Assembly (NCBI GenBank): GCA_030706385.1
Contig: JAUZOQ010000002.1
Coordinates: 23,456-87,455 of the forward strand
Direction of reading: 5' to 3'
DNA from: Bacteroidota bacterium
GTDB lineage: Bacteria; Bacteroidota; Ignavibacteria; Palsa-1295
Length of the DNA stretch: 64,000 bases
Numbering within the stretch: position 1 is the first letter of the stretch; the number at the start of each line of letters is the position of its first letter. This document shows positions 47,417 through 57,994 of the stretch, one piece after another. The notes under the pieces are model-generated. The model worked only from the letters and a program-made list of their open reading frames with translations. It ran no database searches and was not told the DNA's origin. The translations under genes and the position numbers were made by a program.

Positions 47417-48160
47417 TCACAACTCCCCTGAGAGTGCCTTGAACTTTAGCTTCCATACCAATCCCACTGCCTCGCGCACAATGGCTTTGCTCATCTTGCT
47501 CGTTCCGGCATGGCGATCGACAAAGACGATGGGGATTTCTTTGATCCTGAATTTTTTGCGCCAGGCGCGGAAGTTCATCTCGATCTGGAATGCATATCCG
47601 TTCGAATGGATATCATCGAGATCGATCGCAGCGAGTACTTCGCGACGGAAGCACTTGAATCCTCCTGTTGTATCGTAAACTTTGATCCCTGTAACGATTC
47701 GCGCATATTTATTGGCGTAGTACGAAAGCAACAGCCTCCGTAGCGGCCAATTGGCAACATTCGCTCCTGTAATATAGCGGGAGCCGAGAACAAGATCGGC
47801 ATCATTGATCTCGCGAAGGAAGTTCGGAATCTCCTCCGGATCGTGCGAGAAATCCGCATCCATTTCAAAAATATAATCGAAGCCTTTCTCTAAGCCGTAC
47901 TTGAATCCGGCTACATATGCCGTGCCAAGCCCCATTTTTCCGGCACGCGAGAGTAGATGTAGTTTCTCTTCTCCGATAGAGGGATCGGCCTGCAATTTCT
48001 TGATAATATCAGCCGTTCCATCGGGAGAGTTGTCGTCGACGATCAGTATGCTCAACGATACATCGGGCGTCTTCGGCGCCTGCGACAGGACAGCGCGAAT
48101 AATCCTTTCGGCGTTATCCGCTTCGTTATAGGTCGGGATGATGATCAGGGCGCGTTTCAC
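47417..48160 (-). CDS. Polyprenol/dolichol-phosphate mannosyltransferase-like GT2
   Basis: ALIIIPTYNEADNAERIIRAVL...ILIVDDNSPDGTADIIKKL...IFEMDADFSHDPEEIPNFL. Confidence 0.93.
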   Translation of the reverse strand: MKRALIIIPTYNEADNAERIIRAVLSQAPKTPDVSLSILIVDDNSPDGTADIIKKLQADPSIGEEKLHLLSRAGKMGLGTAYVAGFKYGLEKGFDYIFEMDADFSHDPEEIPNFLREINDADLVLGSRYITGANVANWPLRRLLLSYYANKYARIVTGIKVYDTTGGFKCFRREVLAAIDLDDIHSNGYAFQIEMNFRAWRKKFRIKEIPIVFVDRHAGTSKMSKAIVREAVGLVWKLKFKALSGEL

Positions 48161-49308
48161 TGGTTTCGATTACGAATATGGTGGATAACATTCTCTGCAA
48201 TATACGCCGCATCGTCATCAGTCATTTCCGAATGCATGGGAAGGGAAAGGATATGCTCGCATGCATATTCTGACAGCGGATAATCGCCTTTTTTTCCGCC
48301 GTAAGATTGATATGCTGGCTGTAAATGCAGAGGTACGGGATAATAAATATTGGTTGGAATTCCTGCGGCCTTGAGCGATGCCATTACAAGATCCCGATTG
48401 CTCTTGAGCATGATAGAATATTGATGCCAGATCGGTACGGCATGAGGATCTACATACGGCGTTTGAATGAGATCTGCATGCAAAGAGAAATGGTCCGAAT
48501 AGATCGCAGCTATTTCCCGTCTGCGCACGTTCCATTCGTCGAGATACTGAAGTTTGACGCTGAGGATAGCTGCCTGAACCGAATCAAGCCTGGAGTTGAC
48601 TCCGAGCCGATCATGATAATACGTTCTCGAAGCTCCGTGATTGGCGATCGAGCGTAAGCGTTCGGCAATTTCATCGTCGAAGGCCGTCATCATGCCGCCA
48701 TCTCCGAATGCACCGAGATTCTTCGAGGGATAAAAACTGATCGATGCAATATCTCCGAATCCACAGGCCTTTTTTCCCTTCCACGTAGCACCGACAACTT
48801 GCGCCGCATCTTCGATCAAATACAGATGATGGGCGTCCGCAATTTCTTTGATCCGGGTAATATCGCAGGGCTGCCCGAAGAGATGAACGGGAAGGATCGC
48901 CTTCGTTCGGGGCGTGATCCTCTCCGTGATCTTTTCCGGATCGATATTAAATGTTTTTGGATCGATATCGACATAGACCGGCTTTGCTCCGAGCAAGGCG
49001 ATCGTTTCCGTCGTCGCAACGAAGGTGAACGGAGTCGTTATGATCTCGTCTCCCGGTTTGACGCCAAGGGCCATCAGTGCGATCTGCAAAGCATCGGTGC
49101 CTGAGGCACAGGCGATCGCATGTGGTACTTGCAGATATTCAGCCATTTCTCGTTCGAACCGTTTGACTGCAGGGCCATTGATATAGGCGCCACTTCGAAC
49201 GACTCCGAGAATTGCATTATCGATCTCTTGCTGATACCGCTTATATTGTCCCAATACATCCACCATGTGGATGGGACGTTTTTCGAGTGTAGTAGTAGTT
49301 GTATTCAC
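48157..49308 (-). CDS. DegT/DnrJ/EryC1/StrS-family sugar aminotransferase
   Basis: HAIACASGTDALQIALMALGVKPGDEIITTPFTFVATTETIALLGAKPVYVDID, LIEDAAQVVGA, SFYPSKNLGAFGDGGMM. Confidence 0.94.
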   Translation of the reverse strand: MNTTTTTLEKRPIHMVDVLGQYKRYQQEIDNAILGVVRSGAYINGPAVKRFEREMAEYLQVPHAIACASGTDALQIALMALGVKPGDEIITTPFTFVATTETIALLGAKPVYVDIDPKTFNIDPEKITERITPRTKAILPVHLFGQPCDITRIKEIADAHHLYLIEDAAQVVGATWKGKKACGFGDIASISFYPSKNLGAFGDGGMMTAFDDEIAERLRSIANHGASRTYYHDRLGVNSRLDSVQAAILSVKLQYLDEWNVRRREIAAIYSDHFSLHADLIQTPYVDPHAVPIWHQYSIMLKSNRDLVMASLKAAGIPTNIYYPVPLHLQPAYQSYGGKKGDYPLSEYACEHILSLPMHSEMTDDDAAYIAENVIHHIRNRNQ

Positions 49309-49322
49309 GCTGTTCTCTGATT

Positions 49323-50786
49323 TTACGCTTGTCCTCTTCCTCTGAACATCATATATGCTGTGCGAAAAAGTATTTTCAGATCCAATCGAAACGACATCGA
49401 TTCGATATACATCAGGTCGTATCGCACCCGATCTTTTACATCATCGATATTCTCATCGTATTTATCGATCATCGCCTGATATAATCCGGTGATCCCCGGG
49501 CGTACTTTAAGACGCCTGGTATAATACGGAATTTCCGCAGTCAGCTTTTCAATAAAAAATTCGCGCTCCGGCCGAGGGCCGACGAGCGACATATCGCCTT
49601 TGAGCACATTCCAGAATTGCGGCACTTCGTCCAAATGCGATTTACGCAAGAACCTTCCGATCGGCGTAACGCGCGGATCATTCTTCGAAGCCCATTGCGG
49701 TCCGGACTGCTCGGCATCGGTCCGCATCGAACGGAATTTATAAATGTGAAAGATCGTACCGTTCTTTCCTACTCGTTCCTGTGAATAGATGACTGGTCCT
49801 TTGGAGGTGAGCCAAACGGCTAGTGCAGTCAATAGCCAGACCGGCATTCCAACGAGCAGCACAAGAAAACTCACGACGGCATCGAGAAATCGCTTAGCTG
49901 CCTCTTCCCACGGCCGCTGAAGTTCCGGATTGATATCAATGAGCGGGAAACCGTAGATCTCCCTTGTGCGGGCCTGACCCGAAACGATATCGTAAAGATC
50001 GGGCGCGATCTTGATGCCGACGTTTGTTTTCGCCAATCGACCTATGATCTGGATAAGTGAATCGTGATCGCCCGAATCCAGTGCAATAAGTACTTCCTTG
50101 ATCTTATGAGCAGATGAGATCTTCTCCAATTCTCCGATCTCTCCCAATCGGCGTATCTCCTTTTCTGATACGGAGCCGTTACGAGAGACAACATTGAATG
50201 ATTCGGAGGGATGAATTAATGCACTATTTGTCGAAACGTAGCCAACGATATCGTATCCCAGACGCGGATATTGAGCGACTTTCTGCGCCAATTCCATCGC
50301 ACGCGTAGCATCTCCAACGATGATCGAAGGACGGCGCCCGATCCCAGCCTCCAGAAATCTGCGCTGAGAATACCTGATCACGAGTCTGAATCCGATCACC
50401 AGCACAGAAGTAACGCCAAAATACAGAAGTCCCAAAATTCGCGGATCGTTTCGAATCGGACTTTCCGTATCCGACATCGGCTCCCAAAGAAAAAAGAGTA
50501 CGAAGGCAAGAGTGCCGAATACCAAAGTCTTGAGTACGGTGACGATCTCATCGAATATCGGACGAACATACCAGGTCCGGTAAAGACCGAAGAAGAGGAA
50601 TGCAAGCATCCACATTCCATAAACGATCAATGCACTCGGAATAAGATCGCTCGGGGTGATATACAGAGGTTTTCTGATAACGAACCAGCCGGAATGGACA
50701 CGCAACCAGTAATAGGCGAACCAAGCAAGGTTCAGCGCGATAAAATCGCCGAGCAGAAGAGCTATGAGTTCTTTTCGGCGACTCAT
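49323..50786 (-). CDS. Exopolysaccharide polyprenyl glycosylphosphotransferase (intact sugar transferase)
   Basis: KRFLDAVVSFLVLLVGMPVWLLTALAVWLTSKGPVIYSQERVG...KFRSMRTDAE...LRKSHLDEVPQFWNVLKGDMSLVGPRPEREFF...RPGITGLYQ. Start at MSRRKEL gives an ATGA overlap with upstream CDS. Confidence 0.93.
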   Translation of the reverse strand: MSRRKELIALLLGDFIALNLAWFAYYWLRVHSGWFVIRKPLYITPSDLIPSALIVYGMWMLAFLFFGLYRTWYVRPIFDEIVTVLKTLVFGTLAFVLFFLWEPMSDTESPIRNDPRILGLLYFGVTSVLVIGFRLVIRYSQRRFLEAGIGRRPSIIVGDATRAMELAQKVAQYPRLGYDIVGYVSTNSALIHPSESFNVVSRNGSVSEKEIRRLGEIGELEKISSAHKIKEVLIALDSGDHDSLIQIIGRLAKTNVGIKIAPDLYDIVSGQARTREIYGFPLIDINPELQRPWEEAAKRFLDAVVSFLVLLVGMPVWLLTALAVWLTSKGPVIYSQERVGKNGTIFHIYKFRSMRTDAEQSGPQWASKNDPRVTPIGRFLRKSHLDEVPQFWNVLKGDMSLVGPRPEREFFIEKLTAEIPYYTRRLKVRPGITGLYQAMIDKYDENIDDVKDRVRYDLMYIESMSFRLDLKILFRTAYMMFRGRGQA

Positions 50787-51997
50787 TTCTTCGCTAAACC
50801 CTCCTTCACCGAAAATGACGGAGTAGAACTCGCCGGACGAGTGGCGGGGATCCACATTGCTTTATCCCGTTTTAGAATGAATTTTATGGTGCCGGCAGCG
50901 TAGGCTATCGACATGATCATTAACCACGAAATTTGACGAATGATCGGTATCCGAATCTTCGTCATTTCTCCGAACCAGCCAACGAGGGTACAAGCCGTTG
51001 CAACCGTTGCCCCCCAAAGAATGACTTCATAGAGCATTCCTCCATAGTGAACGGCACCAAACAGGCTTGCCAGAAGTACAAGAATGAGAAATAAGGGAGT
51101 AAGCCAGCGAAATAATTTATGCGACCACAAAAGAAAAAATGTTTTCCCTGCCGATGGCAAGAGAAGTTTAGGAAAAAATGAAAGCGTGTGAAAACCACGA
51201 GAGGAAAATCGCGACTTTCTCCTGAACTCCTCTTTCATCGTCCTTTCGAATACGTCGATGGAAACCGATGCAGGTTCGAAGATTATACGCTTCGAACGAT
51301 GAAGGATATTTAGTACACTGAAAAGATCGTCATGAACAAGACCATCAGGAAGCGGCTGCCAGAATATTCTACGCATGGAATAATTGCCGCCGAATAAGCC
51401 TATTGTCGATCCGAAGAGGCTCTCATTTGTTCTGATCGACTCTTCGACAAAGATGTAATCCTTTTCCGTTTCAAAGAGTGCGCCTTCTTTCAGTGACTGA
51501 ATCGAATATGCACCTGCTACGGCACCGACAGAAGGATCTGCAAAATGCTGCGTCTGTTTCAGAATACTATTAGGTGAAAGAGTAACATCGGCATCGACGA
51601 AATACAGTATCTCGCCGCTTGCTTTCGAGACAAGATCGTTAAGCACCATCATTTTCCCTCGACGTTCGGGAAAAAGAAATGGGTGAAGGAAAGAATACCG
51701 ATCGCCGTAGGATTTTACGATCTCATTTGTACGATCACTCGATCCATCGGAGCCGATAATGATTTCCAAAAATTCCCTGGGATAATCTAATGCCAATAGC
51801 GATTCTATACAACGCTCGATAACACGTTCCTCGTTATAGACTGCCAATACGATCGATACCCTCGGTCTAAAGGAAGCATCCGATCTCGATGGTTTCGGAA
51901 AGAGTTTTGCGAGCAGACGGATGATCAAAGGATAAAGCAAGTAGCAATATCCTACGATCACCAGTAAGACGATAATTACACTATCAACAATTCTCAT
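50783..51997 (-). CDS. Membrane-associated glycosyltransferase family 2
   Basis: RVSIVLAVYNEERVIERCIESLLALDYPREFLEIIIGSDGSSDRTNEIV...YFVDADVTLSPNSI; C-terminal TM helices. Confidence 0.92.
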   Translation of the reverse strand: MRIVDSVIIVLLVIVGYCYLLYPLIIRLLAKLFPKPSRSDASFRPRVSIVLAVYNEERVIERCIESLLALDYPREFLEIIIGSDGSSDRTNEIVKSYGDRYSFLHPFLFPERRGKMMVLNDLVSKASGEILYFVDADVTLSPNSILKQTQHFADPSVGAVAGAYSIQSLKEGALFETEKDYIFVEESIRTNESLFGSTIGLFGGNYSMRRIFWQPLPDGLVHDDLFSVLNILHRSKRIIFEPASVSIDVFERTMKEEFRRKSRFSSRGFHTLSFFPKLLLPSAGKTFFLLWSHKLFRWLTPLFLILVLLASLFGAVHYGGMLYEVILWGATVATACTLVGWFGEMTKIRIPIIRQISWLMIMSIAYAAGTIKFILKRDKAMWIPATRPASSTPSFSVKEGLAKK

Positions 51998-53203
51998 TTA
52001 TCGCGAAGCTGCAACCTCTTCATAAATTGTACTGAACTGCCGGGCAATACTTTGCCATGAATATGTTTGTTCGGCCAGTGCTCTTGCGTTCTCCCCTAAC
52101 GATCGACGTAGCGAATCATCCTCCAGTAATGAGATGACAGCTTCTCCGAACGATCGGGGATCATCCCGAAGTAAAAGATGTACTCCATCGGCTCCCACGT
52201 TTCCTTCCGCTCCTATATGCGTTGAGACGACTGCCTTCCCCGCAGCAAAGAAATCGAGCAATTTCAATCTCATTCCTCCTCCGACGCGCAGGGGGCAGAT
52301 CATTACTTTCGCCTTTGCAAGCTCCGATCGGATATCTTTGACTCTTCCATGAAGGCGGATCCTGCCGCTATGTTGTACATTCAAAGAGGTTAGGGATTCC
52401 GTACCTGCTCCGACGATCGAGAAGGTCGTATGCGGGAGTCTTTCAACAATAAGCGGGTAGATTTCCTTCGCGAAAAATTCGACGGCATCCTTATTCGGAT
52501 CCCAATCCATACCGCCAACCCAAAGAACCGTATCTTCTTCCAATTCAATTGGTTGTGGCGTAAAGTACGAAGTATCGACTCCGGCCGGTACAATACGAAA
52601 TTTGGTCCGGGGCGCAAGCTCACGCATCAACCGTTCATCTTCGGCGCTTATGGCGACGATACAGTCAAGGCCTTGAAGGAATTTCGATTCCTCGACCCGA
52701 AGGCGCCTCGCATGGATCTTTGCCACAATTGCAGCAAGGGGATTCTTCGCATTCTTGGCGAAACGCTCATAAATTTGCGTCTCGAAATTATGCTGCCGCA
52801 GTAGTACTGGGAGTCCGAATCGTTCTTTGATCCACAATCCATACTTACCCATGTGCGAAGCGTCGAGATGAACAATATCGTACGTATTTTGCGTAAGCAG
52901 TTTCTCCAGGAGTTCGAACATTTCCGGCATCATTCTTCGCTCGATCGGGTAAGCTCCTGAGAACATCGTTCGGAGGAGCGTTGCAGTTCGAGAGGGCAAC
53001 GGACGGCCAACAAGTTCGAGTCGGCAGAATTCGGAAAATTTCTTTGTGGCTATGTTCGTGATATTCGGATCGACATCCGGGAAGGTAACGAACGTGATCT
53101 CGTGACCTAATTTCGCGATCGCTTCCGTCGGTTTAAAAATGCCGATCGCACCGCCATCGGTAAGCGGGTATGGAAGCCGTGATGCGAGTTGAAGAATGCG
53201 CAA
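51998..53203 (-). CDS. Glycosyltransferase family 4 (GT-B)
   Basis: VLWVGGMDWDPNKDAVEFFAKEIYPLIVERLPHTTFSIVGAGT...ICPLRVGGGMRLKLLDFFAAGKAVVSTHIGAEG. Confidence 0.92.
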   Translation of the reverse strand: MRILQLASRLPYPLTDGGAIGIFKPTEAIAKLGHEITFVTFPDVDPNITNIATKKFSEFCRLELVGRPLPSRTATLLRTMFSGAYPIERRMMPEMFELLEKLLTQNTYDIVHLDASHMGKYGLWIKERFGLPVLLRQHNFETQIYERFAKNAKNPLAAIVAKIHARRLRVEESKFLQGLDCIVAISAEDERLMRELAPRTKFRIVPAGVDTSYFTPQPIELEEDTVLWVGGMDWDPNKDAVEFFAKEIYPLIVERLPHTTFSIVGAGTESLTSLNVQHSGRIRLHGRVKDIRSELAKAKVMICPLRVGGGMRLKLLDFFAAGKAVVSTHIGAEGNVGADGVHLLLRDDPRSFGEAVISLLEDDSLRRSLGENARALAEQTYSWQSIARQFSTIYEEVAASR

Positions 53204-53237
53204 TGGAATTCCGTATTATCTTGAAAGTTGTGACATA

Positions 53238-54980
53238 CTATTCTGCTACTCCATGCTGGCTGCGTGAGACAACTTCATATTCTTGCTTCCAGATGAGCTG
53301 TCGATTAATCTGGATTGGAATCGTATCGATCGTTCGATCCCACAAAGCTCGGAACGATGCAGAGACCGAGTCAGTCGTATCTCGCGACGGCAGTGAAAAT
53401 GAAAGCCAGACTCTCCCTCCGATTTGCAGGCTCAAACGTACCTGCTGTTGAAATCTTCTTTGGAGGGTATCGGAATTCGTCTCCTTCGCAAATGCTTGTG
53501 GGGAGAATACCGGGAGCTTAGCAAAGCGTTCGTAGTAATCGCCTTCTATCCACGCTTGATCTGTGACGATCAGATCGCGCGGCGAGACGTGTTTTGCCAG
53601 GGCAGTCGATTGCATATAGAAATAATCATTCGATTCGTTATGGAGTAGAACGATGCTTCCGAAGAAATTAACCGATACTAAAAGAAGCGGTAGGACAACA
53701 CGGAATACCGCCGTCCTTTTCGGATTCTTCTGTCTTGAAAGTGCCAACATCCGATCAAGAAGAATCCAACCCAAAATCGACTGCATGATCCAAAACTGAA
53801 AATCCACCGGATCCCAGACGAAAAAGAAGATACAGTAGACAATGAAGAAGGAGAGTATCGGCAGAAGAAGAGTTTTCTGTCCCAGATAGATCTTCTTGAG
53901 AGAAGGAATGCTTACGGCGACGACATAGATGACAATGAGCGCAATAATTGCCGCTGCCACGAGTAACAATTCCGAAACGATCGGAGAGATCGAATGAGCT
54001 AGGAAGAACTCATCTCTCAACTCGTGCTTACCGAAGATCTCAGCCGTGTGCTGCGCGAACCAAGGCACAGCAAAAAGAAACTGTCCTCCGACGATCGAAT
54101 GCGAGAATCCGATACTTGCTTTCTTTAACGACTGCAAACTCGGTACCGTCCACGCATCGGACATTTCGTGCGCGTACTTCGTCATCCACAGCATTGCCTC
54201 ATTTAAGGAATGCGGATGAATATTGAAGATCAGTACCAATGCATACCCAAGTATGGGCAGGCCTGCAGCGGGCAATAAATACGATCCAAAGGCTTTAGCC
54301 TTGGAGGGAAAGGCAGTATTCTCTTTAAGAAAATAAATTCGTAGGAATACAGGGATGATAAATAAGACGTGAACCTGAAAAAAAAGAATGGCAATACCTT
54401 GGAATACTCCCGTCAACACAAGGTCCTTCGTACGCAAAGGGCTTCGCAGAAGGAACACCAGCGAGAGCACGAGGAAGAATTGCGGTATGGTAATGATCTC
54501 AACATTGAGACTGTAATACCAGAATCCAAATGAACAAGCGATGAGCACCGTTGTTGAAAGCGCATTCTTCGTCGAATTCCCAAATTTTTCTTTGAGGATA
54601 TAGAATATCAGGGCCACCGTCGCCGCACCGAAAAGGGCGTTAAGGCTTTCGACGATCAAGGCGCTATCGGTCGTAACACCGAAAGTTTGGAATAACGAAA
54701 GCCAGAGCATCGCTGCCACATGATAGAGAAGATGGTGCGGGTGAAAGAACCACACGTGGGAATCGATCCCGTTGATGTACTCAACACTGTCATGGGAAGC
54801 AACTAAGTTACGCGAAAGAGTTAGAAGATAAACGAGGAATGCACAGAGCCCAACCCCGGCATAGGGCAGCCATGTTCGTTTACGCACAGTTCCGGTCGAA
54901 TGCGATTGTATCACCGCTACTCCATTGTGTTCAATTCGTGAATCCCTTTCGAAGCTATCATAACCTCTACAAAAAGTCAA
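53238..54980 (-). CDS. Polytopic membrane protein, GT-C/DUF2723-like
   Basis: 580 aa, many TM segments; LCAFLVYLLTLSRNLVASHDSVEYINGIDSHVWFFHPHHLLYHVAAMLWL. Confidence 0.65.
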   Translation of the reverse strand: MTFCRGYDSFERDSRIEHNGVAVIQSHSTGTVRKRTWLPYAGVGLCAFLVYLLTLSRNLVASHDSVEYINGIDSHVWFFHPHHLLYHVAAMLWLSLFQTFGVTTDSALIVESLNALFGAATVALIFYILKEKFGNSTKNALSTTVLIACSFGFWYYSLNVEIITIPQFFLVLSLVFLLRSPLRTKDLVLTGVFQGIAILFFQVHVLFIIPVFLRIYFLKENTAFPSKAKAFGSYLLPAAGLPILGYALVLIFNIHPHSLNEAMLWMTKYAHEMSDAWTVPSLQSLKKASIGFSHSIVGGQFLFAVPWFAQHTAEIFGKHELRDEFFLAHSISPIVSELLLVAAAIIALIVIYVVAVSIPSLKKIYLGQKTLLLPILSFFIVYCIFFFVWDPVDFQFWIMQSILGWILLDRMLALSRQKNPKRTAVFRVVLPLLLVSVNFFGSIVLLHNESNDYFYMQSTALAKHVSPRDLIVTDQAWIEGDYYERFAKLPVFSPQAFAKETNSDTLQRRFQQQVRLSLQIGGRVWLSFSLPSRDTTDSVSASFRALWDRTIDTIPIQINRQLIWKQEYEVVSRSQHGVAE

Positions 54981-55017
54981 TAGTGTTCAATACTCCCTGA
55001 AGCGCTCTATCCGCGAA

Positions 55018-56526
55018 TCATTTTAACATTTCCCTTTTGAAAGCTAAGACTTCCCTCAATCGTATTGTACGTGAAAGAAATATCAGAGCAAGGAATACCG
55101 TCGATATAATTGCAGCATTCAGTATTTCATGAGAGCTGATCATAGCAAGCACATATCTAGCGGCAAGCGTAATGAGTAGTACAACGGCAATTCTGAAAAT
55201 GAACTGGAAAAACAGTGTTCTATCCAGAACCCTAATCCTCTTAATGATGAACAGCAGAACGACAAATCCGGAAGAGATGGCAATGCATTTTGCCATCCCA
55301 ACTCCTACGGCTCCGAACGTGGGAATGAAGATCAGATCGCAGGAAACGGATATGACCATGACAATACCCATATACAGTGTGGATATCCATAATTTCCCCT
55401 CGGCAATTGCGATTTCTGTTATGAACGTTCCGAAGACCAGCGGGATGAATGTCCAGCTAAAGATGATAACGAGTGGTGTAGCGTCGACATATTTTTCGGC
55501 ACCAAAAAGAAAATTGATAATGAATATCGGCGCAGATGAGATGACCAGCGCAATGAACATCGCGCAGATCATGAGCAAACGCAAGGTGCGATCAATGGTT
55601 GATCGAATTCTTGTGATATCATTCTTAATGGTTGCCTGAGTAACAAGTGGTCCGATGACCGCTGCAAAAACGATCGGTAGAAAAATAATTGCTGAAAGTA
55701 TTCTCATTCCCGCTCCTAATGCCGAAACCTGGAGAGGAGTACTGAGCTTATCCAGAAGCAGGGCATCGGCAAAATTATAGATTGTCAGGAAGGCCGTGCT
55801 AAAGATTAGCGGGGCACCCTCTCGGATCATCGTACGAAGTGTTTGCAGCCGAAAGCTCAGACGAAAACCGATGGATCGCGCATCCTTATAAATGAGTCCG
55901 AACAACAGAACAAAGCCCGGCAAATGACAAAAACTATAGATCCAAACAGCACCTTCGAGATCCAGGATCTTTGACGAGTAAAAGTAGAGAACCGATGCAA
56001 ACACCAGGGCATCAAGAACGGCAAAGAGCGCAACATAGTGATACTTGTTATGGCCGCGAAGAAATGCTTCTCCGACAGAACGTACAACGAGTAATCGGGA
56101 GGAAATGAATAAGGTAACCAGCATGATCATCATCAAATGCCGTGCTTCCAGGGAATATCCCAACAAGGGAGTAATGATGATCACGACGATCGAAACAATA
56201 ACTGCCATTCCGATGCGAAGCCCCAGCATCGAGCCGAGCAATTCTCCGCGTTCATCCCGCTTCCCCGCTGCGGCAAGCGCTTCGGCTGCTGCGAATTTCC
56301 GTACGAAAAGAAGCGTCAGACCCAGATCGGCAAAGAGCGCCATTAGTGATACGAAACTCACGATGACGGTGAAGGTTGCATAGTCGGCACGCGGAAGTCG
56401 CCTTGCAATGATCAGGTGGCCGAGATACAGCAGGAAGTTGCAGGCAACGTTAAGAAAAAGGCCGTTAAAAAGGTCTCGTGAAGTTGAAGAGGTTGCTGTA
56501 GTTCGATTCTTTTTTTCTCTTGCCAT
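55018..56526 (-). CDS. Wzx-like polysaccharide flippase
   Basis: Polytopic; FLLYLGHLIIARRLPRADYATFTVIVSFVSLMALFADLGLTLLFVRKFA; start at MAREKK, avoiding overlap with the neighbouring gene. Confidence 0.88.
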   Translation of the reverse strand: MAREKKNRTTATSSTSRDLFNGLFLNVACNFLLYLGHLIIARRLPRADYATFTVIVSFVSLMALFADLGLTLLFVRKFAAAEALAAAGKRDERGELLGSMLGLRIGMAVIVSIVVIIITPLLGYSLEARHLMMIMLVTLFISSRLLVVRSVGEAFLRGHNKYHYVALFAVLDALVFASVLYFYSSKILDLEGAVWIYSFCHLPGFVLLFGLIYKDARSIGFRLSFRLQTLRTMIREGAPLIFSTAFLTIYNFADALLLDKLSTPLQVSALGAGMRILSAIIFLPIVFAAVIGPLVTQATIKNDITRIRSTIDRTLRLLMICAMFIALVISSAPIFIINFLFGAEKYVDATPLVIIFSWTFIPLVFGTFITEIAIAEGKLWISTLYMGIVMVISVSCDLIFIPTFGAVGVGMAKCIAISSGFVVLLFIIKRIRVLDRTLFFQFIFRIAVVLLITLAARYVLAMISSHEILNAAIISTVFLALIFLSRTIRLREVLAFKREMLK

Positions 56527-56527
56527 C

Positions 56528-57994
56528 TTATTCTTCAGAGTGCACAGAGGCTGCAGGAATCGAGCCCCCCAATGAAGGCGCCGTTCGGGAGATATAGAGA
56601 AAATAGCCCCAGACGATACCGACATAGAGCAATACGTCACGATGCCCGAACATATTAAACGTCCATGTTGCCACGATCAGAAAAATTAAGAGCGAAATAC
56701 CCACTCGGACGAAAGCTCGCTCCAGATCGGAGAGCAATTTTGTCTGCAGTAACGTCATCCCTTTTTTTATGAATGCCAAATAGGAGCCATAGAGCAGGAT
56801 AAAGCCAATGGCGCCACCCTGAAGCAGTACTCCGAAAAAGCCGTTATGCGTGTATGCCGTATCAAAGAAATATCCCGCAAACCAATTGTAGTTTCGATAC
56901 ATCCCTCCGAGCCCATACCCCGTTATTGGGGAAAGCATGATCGTCTTCCAGACGAATCGCCATTCTATGTATCTTCCGATCAGCGAATAATCAGTCGTAA
57001 GGTTGGTTGTGGTCAGGAAATGGCCGAGCACAAACCCTAACAGTACGCGAAAAAAGGGGAAGAGAACATACATTACACCGCAGAACGAGGCGATGATCAC
57101 AAACAGGAGTCCCAGCAATTTGAATGCTTTGGTACGCTGATCCTTTTTAAGAAAGAAAGGAGTGGCGCAAATTCCTATTGAGATCATGCCCCACATCGTT
57201 CGATTTCGAATCAGAACCAACGATCCGATCGAGATCAATAATCCGAGAACATACAGTTTACGCCTGCTTCCTTTTCTTTCCGCAAGATAGAGATGAAAAA
57301 AGACGAGGATCATAAACGGTGCACTGATAAGATTCACACCTCGATACGTCACCTGGAACAAAAACTCTGCACTTAGGTAGGAGGATCGGACATTCACCGC
57401 CGATACGATCATACAGATCACCCACAGCAATAACATCGTCCCATAAAAAAGAAGCTTGTCGCTGCGCTTTTGAAGATCGATAAACCTGAAGATCGGCGGA
57501 ATCACGAGCAAGGGAGATAGCAGAAGAAGATCCCTAAACCAAGATTCGATCGGAGCCAGACCGAGGAATACATGAAGCATTCCAAGAATTCCGACCCACA
57601 GGATGTAGAGAATGAAAAAGATGTACTCCGTACTTCCGAGTGATGTTGCCCCCTGAGTAGCGATCTTTTTCGCCAACAGTGAAAAAAATATTCCGACGAT
57701 CACCGCCCCGGCGAGAGCATCGTAAATGCTGAATCCTCCGTGCTCTGACTTTAGCTGTATAAGAGTTACGGTCAAAATGAAGATCGGCAACAGGACGTTT
57801 TCCCTATTGATGAGGTAGAGACCGAGAGAAAGGACGATCGGAATTGCAGGAAGCACCCAAATCGGAAAGATCAATTGCCCGTAAATAAAGTATGTGCTTA
57901 CTCCGATCACGATCAGAGCAAACCACATAGGGGAGATCGCGAATCGCTTCTCTGCTCCTGGAGGCTCAACGGTATAGATCGCCGTGCTTCTCAT
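56528..57994 (-). CDS. O-antigen ligase/Wzy-like polymerase membrane protein
   Basis: Polytopic; SPITGYGLGGMYRNYNWFAGYFFDTAYTHNGFFGVLLQGGAIGFILLY (Wzy/WaaL-type loop). Confidence 0.83.
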   Translation of the reverse strand: MRSTAIYTVEPPGAEKRFAISPMWFALIVIGVSTYFIYGQLIFPIWVLPAIPIVLSLGLYLINRENVLLPIFILTVTLIQLKSEHGGFSIYDALAGAVIVGIFFSLLAKKIATQGATSLGSTEYIFFILYILWVGILGMLHVFLGLAPIESWFRDLLLLSPLLVIPPIFRFIDLQKRSDKLLFYGTMLLLWVICMIVSAVNVRSSYLSAEFLFQVTYRGVNLISAPFMILVFFHLYLAERKGSRRKLYVLGLLISIGSLVLIRNRTMWGMISIGICATPFFLKKDQRTKAFKLLGLLFVIIASFCGVMYVLFPFFRVLLGFVLGHFLTTTNLTTDYSLIGRYIEWRFVWKTIMLSPITGYGLGGMYRNYNWFAGYFFDTAYTHNGFFGVLLQGGAIGFILLYGSYLAFIKKGMTLLQTKLLSDLERAFVRVGISLLIFLIVATWTFNMFGHRDVLLYVGIVWGYFLYISRTAPSLGGSIPAASVHSEE